Shown here: positions 34,190-46,710 of the stretch, in pieces | Layout: each line of letters begins with the position of its first letter | How positions within the stretch are numbered: the stretch's first letter is position 1 | Assembly: GCA_949752795.1 (NCBI GenBank) | Contig: OX457071.1 | Span: 25,466,800-25,530,799 of the forward strand | Length of the DNA: 64,000 nt | Direction: 5' to 3' | DNA from: Hyperoodon ampullatus | Lineage: Eukaryota > Chordata > Mammalia > Artiodactyla > Ziphiidae | Notes under the pieces: model-generated | Seen by the model: the letters and a program-made list of their open reading frames with translations, nothing else | Database searches by the model: none | Told to the model about the DNA's origin: nothing | Made by a program: the position numbers and the translations under genes

Positions 34190-34310
34190 TCATGCACCAT
34201 CTCATCTACTGTTCTTGAAACTTTTTGAAGGAAAATCTTGCGTCTTATACACTTTTGCATTTTCCTTAATGCTCAGCAATACTCTGCATAAAGTAAATAT
34301 TGAAAGTTAA
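34190..34310 (+). mobile_element. L2 3' end remnant
   Basis: 'ttgaaggaaaatcttgcgtc' to 'aatgctcagcaatactctgc' and 'ataaagtaaatattgaa' follow the L2 3' UTR pattern, weakly. Confidence 0.4.
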
Positions 34311-34997
34311 AAGCAATTTGCATTTAATAGCATGTCCTCACTGTAAGACTGATCTCACTATTTAGCTATGACGCGTGCCTTTGGCATTCAAAGCTGATGC
34401 CTCGACCACATCCAAACTTTCCCCTATCCGTGTTCTGCTCAAAGGACCCAACTGAGAGGGGATGGGGGCTTCTAGAGGAGAAGGTCACCAGTCTGAAGAG
34501 GGAGACTTTCTTCTACAACATTTTGCAACATTCTGAATTATTTTACTCAGTACTTAGTTAATTTTTTAAAGGACGAGGAGGATTAGGAGAAAGAAAAGGA
34601 AAAAAAAACCCCACTACTCTCGGTCACAGACCTTCCAAGAAGCAGAATTTGAGTTAGGGGGCCCTCCTTTGCAACAAAACACAGTTAAAACCTCCAGGGC
34701 TGAAGGTACAAAACCATCTGTTAGGAATGACAGTCAGTGTGAATATCGCTTTTCCAAAGCGTACATTTGATTAGATTGTCCGTGGCCCAAAAGGCACTAA
34801 ATTTTAAAATACAGTTTTATTAGGATAGATATTTATAACCAAGAAAGTGCTTTTTTGAGAAGATTAATTCAAGGGAGATACATTCTCTCCAAGCAGAGCA
34901 AAATATACACTTTATTTTTTTCAATTTAACTGCTAATGAATCTAAGTTTTGGGTTTTTTTTGTTTTTGTTTTTGGGGGGTTTTTGTGTGTGTGTGTG
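34311..34997. other. Non-coding stretch without recognised elements
   Basis: A short AG-rich run lies near 34572-34608. The T/G-rich bases 34948-34997 are probably the tail of the next SINE. Confidence 0.35.
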
Positions 34998-35171
34998 GTA
35001 CGCGGGCCTCTCACCGTTGTGGAGCACAGGCTCCAGACGCGCAGGCTCAGCGGCCATGGCTCATGGGCCCAGCCGCTTCGCGGCACGTGGGATCTTCCCG
35101 GACCGGGGCACGAACCCATGTCCCCTGCATTGGCAAGAGGACTCTCAACCACTGCACCACGAGGGAAGCCC
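34998..35171 (-). mobile_element. CHR-type young SINE, minus strand, internally deleted
   Basis: 'gtacgcgggcctctcaccgt' to 'ccacgagggaagccc'. Compared with the other copies here it lacks about 14 bases between two gttgYgg motifs (ccgttgtgg directly followed by agcacagg), consistent with a microhomology deletion. The tail is a T/G-rich tract at 34945-34997. Confidence 0.92.
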
Positions 35172-36811
35172 TCTTTTTTCTTTTTTAAAGTGCCAAATGA
35201 CCTCTGCAAATAGTCTTCCTAGTGCTTCGGAATGAATTGGGTTGCGGGTAATTAACATCCATTTAACATCCCCCATTGAAGAAGAGTCTGTAAGACAGTC
35301 TGGCCTGATTAAAAGGCAGTGATGGTATGTGTCTTCATGTTGCAGGAAAGCTCTTAGAATGTGCCTGGTGTGCTGAGAAAATCCTATGTTTTGTAAATAA
35401 CCTCCCTCAAGTCTGATCTGAAAGTGCTCTCTTCCTGATTTCATCAATAAGGTTACTATGTGACTTTAAAAAATTCCACTGCTCTAGGAAAACTTCTGTT
35501 TCCTTTTATGCCCAGATTTAGCAGGTTTTTCAAAGCCCTTCTTATTAAGAAATGTTGTGGCTGGAAAAATGGATAAGTATTTACAACTATTCCAGGAAAC
35601 TATAAAGATTCTGGTTTAAGGCATTTAAGAAATTATCCTCTCCTTTATTGTCTCCCAGGGCCCACCTACAATTGGGTGCCGCCCTCCCAAAGTGAAGTGG
35701 ATGGTCCTAAATGATCATAGGGGGGTTTAAAAAATAAACACAAAATTAGTTTCACACCTACTTAGACAGCTTAGAATTTTAATGTGTGAAGTATGCCAGG
35801 ACTCTGCAGTGAAATAAAGCTTTGCATTCAAACTGATGTCAGCCAATCAGAAAACAGTACAGAGAGCTGCCCATTTCATAATTAGGGAGCATTACTCCAA
35901 GTTCTAGATTTTACTTATTAATGAATAAAGCATTTCTTGACCTAGTTTCGCCATTTATTCAGAAGGACCTTGTTTTCTAAAAGTGTTAAAATAGCATGAA
36001 GGCCCTGATTTATGCCCACCAAATCCAGGAAATTCAAAGTTAATCCTCAGAACTATGTGTGTCTAGTTTTGCAGCAAACATTCTATATAATACTGTGCTC
36101 TGTTCGAGGATGACACAAAGTAAAGAGACCACGGCAGGCTGTCCTGCAAGCTTGACTTTTTCAGCTTCAAAACTTTAAGTTACACACTGACATATTTTCT
36201 ATGGCGTTTCTCTTTCTGCCATAGCTTATTTCAGTTTTGGTTGCCTGTTCTTGATGATAACTTTGACATCCATGGGACTTCAGCCAATAGTCCGGAGCAG
36301 TGGCTACTTTGACCAAGAGTCCCAGTGGGGTAAGAACTCTCAGAGGCCAGGAGGTGATAACAGTTACAAAAACTCTTCTTCTTCCTCCTTCGCCAAACTC
36401 CTCTCCCTGGAATCATTTTTAGACATACCAGATACTGAGGAAAGGTTCTTAGTGAGAGGAAAACAATACCAAAGTGACTGGAATATGACTCAGGAGACCA
36501 TCATTCCCGCTCCCTCCCTGGAGTGCCATCTGCTCTCTATGTCTGGACAGTCCAAACCCTCACTCATCCTACACATGCCGTTCACATGCCATCTCTTTCA
36601 GAAGGTTATCCCTGTCTTTGGGTTCCAGTTTCCCCAAGTGTGGCATTCAAGGCGAGATTCAGATCTTGAAGGTCTGCTCCAATCCTGAGATGCTGTCTTT
36701 TTGTAACCTCCCAAATACACAGTGATTTTCCAGGTCTAAACCTGGAAATTCAAGAACATTTTGTCCCATTCATGGGGTACTTAACATTTGCTGACTTATA
36801 CTACTTCAAGT
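35172..36811. other. Unique non-coding stretch
   Basis: No repeat is clear. Parts of 36510-36690 are faintly L2-like. A 145-codon plus-strand frame at 36251-36688 shows no domain I recognise and overlaps that L2-like text, so I do not call a gene. Confidence 0.35.
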
Positions 36812-37015
36812 CCCAGCTTTGCCACCGGCTACCTGTGAGACCTTGAGCAAGTTACTTAATCTCTAAGTCTCAGTTTCCTAATCTGTAAAATGCAGATCAT
36901 AATGGTATGCAGCATACATTACAGAATTGCCTTAATGACTACAGTACAGAACACATAAAAAGAGCTCACCACCACGACTGACAATTAGTAAGCGCTCCAT
37001 GAATATTAGCTCAAG
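36812..37015 (+). mobile_element. MIR SINE
   Basis: 'ccagctttgccaccggctac', 'ttgagcaagttacttaatct', 'cagtttcctaatctgtaaaa' and 'agtaagcgctccatgaatat' give the core and 3' end of MIR. Confidence 0.75.
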
Positions 37016-37025
37016 CTCATTCTGG

Positions 37026-37190
37026 CTATTTTTTCATGTATAAGTTCCCTGTCATCCCAAACATGATCATAAGCTACTTGAAACTGAGAATGATATGTTT
37101 GTTTGTGTGCCCCCATCTTGCTTACTACAATGTCCTAAATATAATAGGAATTGAACAGTGTTTTGTTGATTACTTGATTGTTACAGCATT
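37026..37190 (+). mobile_element. Possible L2 3' remnant
   Basis: 'ataagctacttgaaactgag', then 'ttgcttactacaatgtccta' and 'gaattgaacagtgttttgtt' resemble an L2-type 3' end. Confidence 0.35.
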
Positions 37191-37283
37191 ATGTCTGATT
37201 TTCAGTCATCAACTTTTCTGTACCTAGGTTTTCTATCTATAAAGATGTAACTTCTGCCAGTTAGCTCTTAAAACTGTGTGGAG

Positions 37284-37493
37284 GGCTTCCCTGGTGGCAC
37301 AGTGGTTGAGAGTCCACCTGCCGATGCAGGGGACACGGGTTCATGCCCCGGTCCAGGAAGATCCCACATGCCGCGGAGCAGCTGGGCCCATGAGCCATGG
37401 CCGCTGAGCCTGCGCGTCCGGAGCCTGTGCTCCGCAACGGGAGAGGCCACAGCAGTGAGAGGCCCACGTACCGCAAAAAAAAAAAACAAAAAC
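37284..37493 (+). mobile_element. CHR-type young SINE
   Basis: 'ggcttccctggtggcacagt' to 'aggcccacgtaccgc' and an A tail. A perfect 12-bp target duplication, aactgtgtggag, lies at 37272-37283 and 37494-37505. Confidence 0.95.
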
Positions 37494-37738
37494 AACTGTG
37501 TGGAGATAATGATCCATGACAATAGTTTAAATTGTTTCTGACTCCACTGCTATGTACATAATTTTAGAAGAGCAGTCTAAAAGCAAGAGCCTATTGGAAT
37601 TAGGTTGGGCTCTGCTCTGCTCAGAAGGCACTCAGCCAAAGAAGGCTGAACCGAAGTTAATGGAAGCCATTGTGTTTCTCCATTACACTGTACATTCCAG
37701 TGGTTTAGAGTATATTTGTGTGTTTGTCATTTGTTTTT

Positions 37739-37933
37739 GAGAGAAGGGGGAGGAAAGGATGACGGGAGAATGGGAAGGGGAAAGGTGTACGGAGGAAGAA
37801 AGAAGGAAGGGGAGAGGAAGAAACCAAAAGGTAAGAACAGAGAAAAAGAAGGTGGAACGAAAGGTGTTGTAGGAGAGAGAGGGCGAAAGGCAAGGACTTG
37901 TGAGGAAGGAAGGGGCGATAAAGGGGGGAGAGG
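37739..37933 (+). repeat. Purine-rich (GA) tract
   Basis: About 195 bases of almost pure A and G (gaaggggg, gaaagaaggaagg and similar) with few pyrimidines. The frames across it are low complexity. Confidence 0.85.
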
Positions 37934-39324
37934 CTACTGTGGTTCCAAAGCTGTAGAGAAAACTCCATCTCCAAGTCCAAATGCGCAGCCTGCTTACCTG
38001 GCCTCAAACATGTTAACAAGAGGCACGGGAATAACTTAAAGAGGGTTTCACTCTGAAGCTGAAAGTTGGCTGACTCTATTATTAGCTTACTGTTGTTATT
38101 TGATGGAGATTTCCATTGTGGAATAGAAAATGGTGGCTTTGCAGGCTGAGGGAACCACATCAAATCATTATTTCTAGTCTGACTTTTCTACAGAAGCCTC
38201 TTCACAATCCTGAGTGTGTGTGCAATAGACATAGGTTTTTAGAGATGTTTTTTCTACCAGGTGCTTTCTTCCGCATTCACACATCAGGGACTTCTAAATT
38301 CCAAGTTCTGTAAGGAAAAAGACAGGGCTGCAGTGACTTCCCAACTGGCCGAATGCGCCCCAGAAGAACCAGCATCATTTCACAAAGCACTTTCAACAGT
38401 CTACACTGACATCTTCTGGGTTGCTGAATAGTTTGCCTTTCAGTTGACTTAAGAATACAGTGCTCTTAACCAAACCATGGCTCCACTGGGGAAACCAATC
38501 AGACACCAGGCTTAAAACCCAAAAAGTAACATGAATGCCCTTCTGTGAATCCGAGGTAAAGGGTGGTGCTGTTAGGAATTACCCAACCTTCCAAGCAGAT
38601 CTGCGTGTATAGAAATTGATTAACACACCCCAGTCCCAATCCACCTACATTTCGGGAAAACAGGTTTCTCTGCATCCCCATAGGCGGCTTATCTCTGTGG
38701 GCTACAGAGATTTTCAGTGAAGATTAAGTGTGTTTCGTAGGAGGGACATCAGCAAAGATCCCTGTAAGATATGACTTTCAAAGTCAGAGCTATCAGGAGT
38801 GGGATTTGGAGGTTTTAGCTGCAAATGTTATCAGCAAGCCTAGCAGCAGCTGCTTCTCTGACAAGCACACGGATTTACTGGATTGCCTTAGCTCCCACAA
38901 GGGAAGAAATCATTTCCTGAGAACTCTGAGTCCTGCAGGCTACTCTCTCTCCAAAGGCTACATTCCTCTGCTGTGTAGCAGTGGACATCCCTGGCCCGTT
39001 TCCATGGAAGCACATCGCAGGAGACTCTAGTGCCTGGGTGCCGGGCCAAGAGTTTTCCACTCTTAGAAAACATATTGGCCTCTAGAATTTCAGTGCCATT
39101 TGAAAACAGATACTTCAGTTTTTAAGAGTTCTCTTGTGAAATGTGCAGCTACGTCAGGATTTAAGTCATGCCTTATCATGAGATGGAAAAACAAGTCTAC
39201 GAGGGTTAGAAAAGGTGAATTTACATAAACCTCCCTGTATGTGCTTTCCTTGCACTGCTCTGGAACACTCTGAAACCAGGACTATTTGAGACATTTTGGT
39301 ATCAGGGAGTCAGATGGCTTAGGT
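37934..39324. other. Unique non-coding stretch
   Basis: No named repeat. Frames at 38116-38313 and 38728-39030 are short and have no recognisable product. Confidence 0.35.
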
Positions 39325-39515
39325 TTCAATCACAACCCTACCACCTCTAGCTGTGTACCTTGGGTGAGCTTCTTGACTTCTCTGAGTCTCAGTTTCCTCA
39401 TTTGTATAATACAGATTTTTAAAAACAACTGGACTTCTAGGGTTGTTATGAGAATAAAATGATATAATGTATATGAGGCCCAGCATAGAAGAAGCCATCA
39501 GTAAGTAACAGACTC
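39325..39515 (+). mobile_element. MIR SINE
   Basis: 'cacctctagctgtgtacctt', 'tgagtctcagtttcctcatt' and 'agggttgttatgagaataaa' follow MIR closely. Confidence 0.72.
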
Positions 39516-40011
39516 CTCTGATGTGAGGTCAAAGTGGGTAAGGAACTTGATATCAAAAGAGAGTCATTATGGAAACTAAAATTCAGGTTTCCTAACTTGT
39601 TCAATGGCCTGTTAAACTACATCACCTCCCTGCCTAGCGGCTGTCTTTCTCCGAAGATTTTTCAAGTTAATTCTCATGTCACGTTACAGTCAGGTGGCTA
39701 AAGAATGTAATTCTGCTCCCCGCTAGGACAGAAGTATTCTGATGCATATATGTTAACCCGGGAAAGTTTGGGTTTATTTTTTTTTTTAAGTTTTTATCTG
39801 CCACCATCTCCGCCCTTGCTTGCTCCTTGAGCCCTTCAATCCAGGCCCCTGGCTGTTTAGTTCCCCCCCAGAATTCTCCCCTGGCTCTTCTTCAAGCCTC
39901 TCTCTTCCCTCCAAGTTCAGATTAAGATCTTTATAGTACACCCCTAATTAATACCACCCTCCTTGTTTTCTCTGAAATGCATAGAATTTATGGCCTATAA
40001 AAAACAATTTT
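39516..40011. other. Non-coding stretch without recognised elements
   Basis: A T run at about 39777-39787. No exon seen. Confidence 0.35.
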
Positions 40012-40495
40012 AAGATGTGGTACATATCTACAATGGAATATTACTCAGCCATGAAAAAAGAATGAAATAATGCCGTTTGCAGCAACATGGATGCAGCTAG
40101 AGATTATCATACTAAATGAAGTAAGTCAGAAAGAGAAAGACAAATACCATATGATATCACTTATATGTGGCATCTAAAATATGGCACAAATGAACCTCTC
40201 TACAAAACAGAAACAGACTCACAGACATAAAGATCAGACTTGTGGTTGCCAAGGGGGAGGGGAGGGAGAGAGATGGACTGGTAGATACAGACTATTACAT
40301 TTAGAATGGATAAACAACAAGGTCCTACTGTATAGCACAGGGAACTGTATCCAGTCTCCTGGGATAAACCATAATGGAAAAGAAGATGACAAAAAAGAAT
40401 GTCTCTATGTGTATCACTGAGTCACTTTGCTATACAGCAGAGATTGGCACAGCATTGTAAATCAACTATCCTTCAATTTAAAAAAAAGAAGAAAA
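40012..40495 (+). mobile_element. L1 LINE 3' end, 5'-truncated
   Basis: 'atggaatattactcagccat', 'gcagcaacatggatgcagct', 'acaaataccatatgatatca' and 'ctgtatagcacagggaactg' give the L1 ORF2 end and 3' UTR of artiodactyl and cetacean L1. It ends in an A-rich tail. The remaining coding text is only the last part of ORF2 and is broken. Confidence 0.9.
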
Positions 40496-40559
40496 AGAAA
40501 AAATTTTACATTTAATTATATCTTATTCTTACTGGTTCATGTATTAATTGTATCTCTAG

Positions 40560-40670
40560 CTATATAAGTTCTTTGAGCACAAAGACAATTTTCTGTATTC
40601 TTCCCCCATAATTGCCAACCTAGTTTTCAGCAGAGAAGGTGCTCAGTAAATACTTTTTTTTATTGAATTG
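40560..40670 (+). mobile_element. L2 3' end
   Basis: 'agttctttgagcacaaagac' and 'agagaaggtgctcagtaaat' match the L2 3' UTR and end. Confidence 0.5.
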
Positions 40671-41440
40671 AGAATTATCAATTGGTAGTTGATACAGTTT
40701 TATCAAAATTATCATCTGCTTTTACATCAACCACCTACACAGAGTGTTCGCAAATGGGGCTTCAGCCATGGCAATATCTTGTCCGGTGCTTCTCTCTCTC
40801 TCAGCTCTACCTGTGACCTATACTTAACATCTATTACTATCCCAGTATCACCAACAGTGCGACCTAAGCATGTTTCCACTTCCCCAGCACTGAATTGATG
40901 CTTCCTTGAGTTCAGGGTTCACAGGAAGGATACATGGCTATCAGGCACTAAAACATGTGATTTCTACTGTAAGAAATATTAGAAAAAGCCAAAGCAGAAC
41001 ATGTTACTCAGGCCCCACATAGATGCCTTGGACCTTCAAATAATATAATATCTCTGTAGAATTCACAGAAGCAAGAAGCATGAGTAGGTCAGCCCAGGAA
41101 ACAAATTAAGTATGGAGAAAGAAGGTGGTGTCTTCACATTGAAGGAAAGTGAACCACCATGCAGTCTACTGCAGGGAAGAACACAAGCCAAAAAACAGAT
41201 GGCATTCCATAAAACTGCATAACTCAAACATAATGCAGTAAACATTTAGTAGAGATGCTTCCAATTTTGTTTCCAGGTAAATATATATATATATATATAT
41301 ATACATATATATACATATATATACATGTTTTTAGGTTGGTATCACCATGTACATAATGCATTTATGAAATAACATTTATTTCAATTAATAATTTATCATA
41401 ATTATTTTTATGTCATTCTATATACTTCTGCAAGATTACT
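40671..41440. other. Non-coding stretch with a TA microsatellite
   Basis: A (TA)n with cata interruptions occupies 41279-41328. The rest is unrecognised. Confidence 0.6.
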
Positions 41441-41648
41441 TTTTTTTTTTTTTTTGCAGTACCACTGGCCTCTCACTGTTGTGGCCTCTCCCGTTGCGGA
41501 GCACAGGCTCCGGACGCGCAGGCTCAGCGGCCATGGCTCACGGGCCCAGCTGCTCCGCGGCATGTGGGATCTTCCCAGACCAGGGCACGAACCCGTGTCC
41601 CCTGCATCAGCAGGCGGACTCTCAACCACTGCGCCACCAGGGAAGCCC
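41441..41648 (-). mobile_element. CHR-type young SINE, minus strand
   Basis: T run, then 'cctctcactgttgtggcctc', 'cagctgctccgcggcatgtg' and 'cactgcgccaccagggaagc'. I find no clear target duplication. Confidence 0.94.
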
Positions 41649-41889
41649 CCTCTCTTCTTTTTCTATCTTAAGAAACTCCAATCGTGTTTGTGTCCCACCA
41701 CTATCACAAAACAGCAATGCACCCCACGTTGCCAAATCCAAAGCATAGATTTGAGCCCCATCTTTCTTGGCCTATCAGTAGCACTTGGTCCAGTGAATTT
41801 GTCATTCGTTCTTCAAACACTTTGGTCACTTCACATCAGGGACATCATTTATAGTTTGCCCTCCTTTGCTGGTTCTTCCTTACCTCTCT

Positions 41890-42965
41890 TAACCTCTAAC
41901 AATTGTTAGAGGTTAAAATTGTAAAGTGCTCCAGTCTTTGGACCTCGTCTCTTCTCTATGTTTACTTCTTCTTGGTGATTCCCTTTAGTCCCATGGCTTT
42001 AAGTATCATCTCAAATCCAACTACTTCCAGATTCATATCTGCAGTCTGTACCTCTCCCCTAAACTCCAGACTCACATACCCAACTGCTTACTCAACATCT
42101 CAATCAAAACTTATCTCTACTGTCTCATATATAAAACCTAACCCTTGATTTCTGTTTTTTTTCCCCTGCAAATGTGTAGATGGCAACTCAGTTTGTCTAG
42201 TTTCTCAGACCCAAAACTTTGGAGTCATCTTTCTTTCTCCCATACTATGTGTCCACTCTATCAGGAAATCCTGTGGACTCTGACATCAAAATGTACAGAA
42301 ACCCACAACTCTCTCCAGTATGATTTCTCACCGAGGTGAGAGAAATGCCTCAGAACTGGTCTATTTTCTTTCTTGTTGCCCCTTCCCCAACAGAATCTTC
42401 TTCTTAGAGCAGCAAGATTATGTTATCCATCTGCCCAAACCCCAGTGGCTGGTGTCTTTATTTAACGTGCAAGGCCCTAAGTCATCTTGCCTGTGCACAT
42501 GTCCCTCTATTCTTATCTCTTACTCCTCTCCCCTTCACAGACTGTCCTTGCTAGTTTTTCAGCACACCAAGCTTGCTCTTACCTCAGGGGCTTTGCATTT
42601 ACTTTCCTTCTTCCTGGAATGTTCCTGAAATGTTTGTCTGCTAGATATTCACAGAGAATGCTTCCTGAGTTTCTTTATGTATCTGCTTAAATATCATGCC
42701 ATCAGAGAGATTTTCCATAAGGACCTTGTCTTGAAAAGCACACAACGAATCCCCTTGCAAAACTCACTTAACCTGCTCCTGTTTTTATAGCAGCAATCAC
42801 CACTTGCTGTATTTTATGTTCACCTTTATGTCTTTGTAGCCTTTTCCTTGCCCCTAGAATTAAGCTCATCCAGAGCAGAGATACATTTGCTCCCTACTGT
42901 ATCCCTAGCACTTAGAACTGTGCTTGGCACATAGAAATGCACTTAATGAATAAACAAATGAATGA
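41890..42965 (+). mobile_element. Long L2 LINE fragment with 3' end
   Basis: Segments follow L2 order over more than 1 kb: 'tcccatggctttaagtatca', 'cctctcccctaaactccaga', 'caaaactttggagtcatctt', 'gcacaccaagcttgctctta', 'tcaggggctttgcatttact' and finally 'cttggcacatagaaatgcac'. All frames are broken. It is one of the best preserved L2 copies in the window. Confidence 0.72.
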
Positions 42966-43152
42966 AAAGATGTGTGCATTTCTTTTTAAATGTTTATTAT
43001 GAAAGTTTAAAAACATACACAAATTTGAAGAAATCGTTTAATGCGTCTTCATTTATTCATTAGTGAACTTCAACGATTATGAATATAAGGTCAATTTAGC
43101 TTTATTCTTTCCATTCGACTTCCCTCCACTCACTTCCTACTAGATGGTTTTG

Positions 43153-43377
43153 TTTTTGTTTTTGATTTTTTGCCTTTTTTTTTTTGCGGTTCGCAGGCCT
43201 CTCACTGTTGTGGCCTCTCCCGTTGCGGAGCACAGGCTCCGGACGCACAGGCCCAGCAGCCATGGCTCACGGGCCCAGCCGCTCCGCGGCATGCGGGATC
43301 CTCCCAGACCGGGGCACGAACCCGTGTCCCCTGCATCGGTAGATGGACTCTCAACCACTGCGCCACCAGGGAAGCCC
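43153..43377 (-). mobile_element. CHR-type young SINE, minus strand
   Basis: T-rich tail, 'ggcctctcactgttgtggcc' to 'cgccaccagggaagccc'. Target duplication: ctactagatggtttt (43137-43151) and ctactagatagtttt (43378-43392), one mismatch. Confidence 0.95.
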
Positions 43378-43392
43378 CTACTAGATAGTTTT

Positions 43393-46340
43393 AAAGCAAA
43401 CTCCACAAGTCATGTCATTTCATCTGTAAATTATACGTGTATTTTTAATTGTCCTCTTAAAATGTATGCAATTTATACTCACGGTGAGCAGTGCTGAAAA
43501 AGCCCACTTTCTCATCTCCTACTCATACTAGCAGATATGATCTTATAAAAATCATCTTTGCCAGTTTTATTGGTGAAAAATCTCAATTCTTTCATTTTTA
43601 AAATAAAGAGAACAATAAATAAAAACAATATTCCTGAGGTCTGTTATAATGTCCTCTCCTTTCTGTGACCTCTCACAATTCCAAAATACTAATAGACAAA
43701 AATGTATTAAATCATCTTTCCTTCTCTTAAAGTTTGTCTCATATAATTATATACAATAACATATAATTATAAGATCAGAGCCCTATCTTAATCCTCTCAG
43801 CACATAATACTAAAGGGCATATTAGAAGCATCATAATTTTTTTTGAAAAAAAAACCTCCTTCTTTAATTTTAGCGGTTTAAGTAGAGGGTCTGGAGTAAA
43901 TAGAGAAATTGCTGAGAAAAAGAACGTGCATGACCCTAGCCAGTATCTTTTCCAATTGACCACCTCCATGTTTAACCTTATAAAAAAAATCTTTCTGGAA
44001 CCTTGGCTTCATCTTTGAAACCATCTTCCAACTGTGGATGGAAAAAATCTGTCCAAGGTGTCTCATCTGCTGGGACTGGAGACCCACTGCATCTTGGCAG
44101 TGCTGGGAGGGCTCAGGTTGGCGGCTCTGGAAGTCACACAGAGCAACTCTGGGACTCTCCTTGGAGAAAGCCTTCTGTTCTCATAAGTGTTAGCATATTA
44201 AGCATCTACTGCATGGAATAGGATGGGGAGGGGTTCAGAGAAGAAAACGTGAAGACAAATGGGGATATTTAAAAGCAGGAAAGAAAATCCAGTGCTCAGA
44301 AACAGCATTCTTTAACTTAGACTAGCTATAAAGTTTCTCTCTTGTTGATTTCCTGTCTTGGAAAGAACCCATTAATGGAAAAAAAAAAAAGTACGGGCTG
44401 GAAACTCAACTGTGATTTTTTTAATGGTAAATCTGGTACCATTCATATCCAGGAAGTGTGAAAGGCAGATGTGAAAATCTCATTTTGTCATTTTACCCAA
44501 AAGCTTGAACAACCTATTTAAAAGACAAAAAAATAACTTTACAATCCGGGCGGAGGTTGAGGAAGTGCCTTTCTTGCCTCTCCTCCTCCTCGCTTTACCA
44601 ACGGAGCTTGAAGCTTCTTAGTCTGTCGTCACATTTAACTCCACTCCTTCCCTGCCAAGAATCTGATGGCCAAGGTTCCGGTTAGACTGGGAGTAGAATA
44701 AATCTCTCTTGTAATTTGCTGGAGACCCAATCCAGCGAGATTTCTGGATGAGAAATTTATTGTGTCTCTTCACTGAGGGATATAACAACAGGTGAGCAAT
44801 TTCCACACCCCCTGTGAATGGATGTTCAGTAGACCATGGATGTGGTCAACTTACCCATCAGAGTGCAAATTTAATTGGAGGCAAAGGGTGGAAGTGGAGG
44901 GCTGCAGGGAATGAGACCTCCTCAGGCTGATCCTTTCTGCACTTCTTAAGAGGGCTCTGGGGTTTCCGAGCAGCTTCTCCAGGTACCTGTGGCTCCTGCC
45001 TTCCAAGTTCTGAGGGACAGACTGGTCCTTCCATGAGTTTTCCAGAGGCCCTCAGAACCCTCGCACAGTAGCTGCCATCCAAAGTTCACAGACTGGCCTT
45101 CTGGGGTGCCTGTCCAGAGCCTTTTAGGAACATAAATCTGAATAATACCCAGAGTGACAGGCTGCTGGCCATTCTCTCAGCACCCTAGACTAAGGCAGGA
45201 TGGATATTACTCCACTGACTCTGCCTTGGTTGAGGGTGAGTACTCGCAATCCCCAGAGGAATCCTCTCCCAGGCAGGAGCAAGCCACTTTATCCACAGCG
45301 CAGAGCATGGGCCCTGTCTGTGCAAGAAAACAGCCTGGAAGGAAAAGAAAAAAGAAGAGAACAGGAGGAGAAACGGAGATGGGAAAGGGGAAGGGGAAAG
45401 AGAGAGGAGGGGGGGAGGAGGAGAGGGAAAAAGCAAGGCGTTTACTGCTTTCATTACATCTGTTTCTTGGTGTCATTCCAGAGACTGAAGAAGTCAGTCT
45501 GAGATAGGGGCTCTTCATTTAATTGCTTGATAGATGTAGAAAGGTTTCAGTAGTACCTCAACTTACATAGCAGGTATGCTCCTCAAACTGTTTTTTCCTA
45601 CTTTAATTTATATAAATTCATATACCAGAAAGATTCCCTACTTAAAGGATCCCTATTAGGAACCTATTTTAAAGTGAAAACTCCTTTTGAGATGAGAACA
45701 ATTGCTTCCTTTATTTTGTTTTACTAATGTAAAATTCCCTTTCACAAGTTATAAAAAAAACAGAATTAAAATGTTATATTTAAATAGAACCTGACTTAGA
45801 AGTTAAAATAGATAGTTTTACTCATTCTTTAAAATAGCCTGATGAGGAAATAATATACTGACTCTGCCTCTGGTCAACAACACGGTTTACAATGTGACTA
45901 GAACTTGGGTCCCCTGGCACTAAGGGTATTACCTTTGAGAAAAAGGAAGAAGTTGTAGCAATGCCTCATTTAATAACTTATTTGGGAATAAATATTTTCA
46001 ATAACAAAGTCTCTTTTAAAAAGAAATAAATACCTTTGAAAAGAACAAAGATTTGAAGATAAAGCATTGCATGAGGACTGCCCTCTGTTCCTCAATCTCC
46101 TCTTTTATTTCCTTTTCCATTCTTAGATGTCAGTCCCTCCCCATCCCACTCCAATTCTCCCTAAAGCTCTCTCTCACTTCCTTCCCTATTAATCACTTAC
46201 TATCAGCTAAGCAAAGAAAACTTTAATGTAACAGAGTTTCAGAGTATCAACCTAAACAACAATGGTATTAAAATAAAAGGTCTGTATTTCAGTGTATTCG
46301 TTTAAAGTTTTTGCCTCCTGTAAAAAGTACTTCAGAAAAA
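43393..46340. other. Unique non-coding stretch with a purine tract
   Basis: A purine-rich low-complexity tract lies at about 45335-45437 (ggaaaagaaaaaagaagag and gggaaaggggaagg motifs). The open frames over 45154-45518 on both strands are products of that tract. No other element is named. Confidence 0.45.
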
Positions 46341-46398
46341 ATACAGGTACCCTAATGTTCATAGCAGCACTATTTACAACAGTCGAGACATGGAAGCA

Positions 46399-46608
46399 GG
46401 GCTTCCCTGGTGGCGCAGTGGTTGAGAGTCCACCTGCCAATGCAGGGGACACGGGTCTGTGCCCCAGTCCAGGAAGATCCCACATGCCGCGGAGCAGCTA
46501 GGCCCGTGAGCCATGGCCTCTGAGCCTGCGCGTCCGGAGGCTGTGCTCCGCAATGGGAGAGGCCACAACAGTGAGAGGCCTGAGTACTGCAAAAAAAAAA
46601 AAAAAAAA
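46399..46608 (+). mobile_element. CHR-type young SINE nested in L1
   Basis: 'ggcttccctggtggcgcagt' to 'gaggcctgagtactgc' and 18 A. Target duplication gacatggaagca (46387-46398) and gacatagaagca (46609-46620), one mismatch. It sits inside L1 3' sequence, so it is younger than that L1. Confidence 0.95.
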
Positions 46609-46662
46609 GACATAGAAGCAATCTAAGTGTCTATCAACAGATGAAAGGATAAAAGAAGATTT

Positions 46663-46667
<5 letters not shown>

Positions 46668-46708
<41 letters not shown>
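46668..46708. repeat. (CA)n microsatellite
   Basis: About 20 uninterrupted ca units within the L1 3' fragment, a likely polymorphic site. Confidence 0.95.

Positions 46709-46710
<2 letters not shown>

Noticed and set aside
36251..36688. 145-codon plus-strand frame as a gene
   Set aside because: No recognisable domain, no splice or promoter signs, and part of the text is L2-like.
37705..38163. 152-codon minus-strand frame
   Set aside because: It runs through the GA tract read as Ser/Leu/Phe/Pro; low complexity and no family.
45154..45518. Overlapping frames of 89 to 117 codons
   Set aside because: They exist because of a purine-rich tract that lacks stops; the peptides are Lys/Arg/Glu or Ser/Pro/Phe low complexity.
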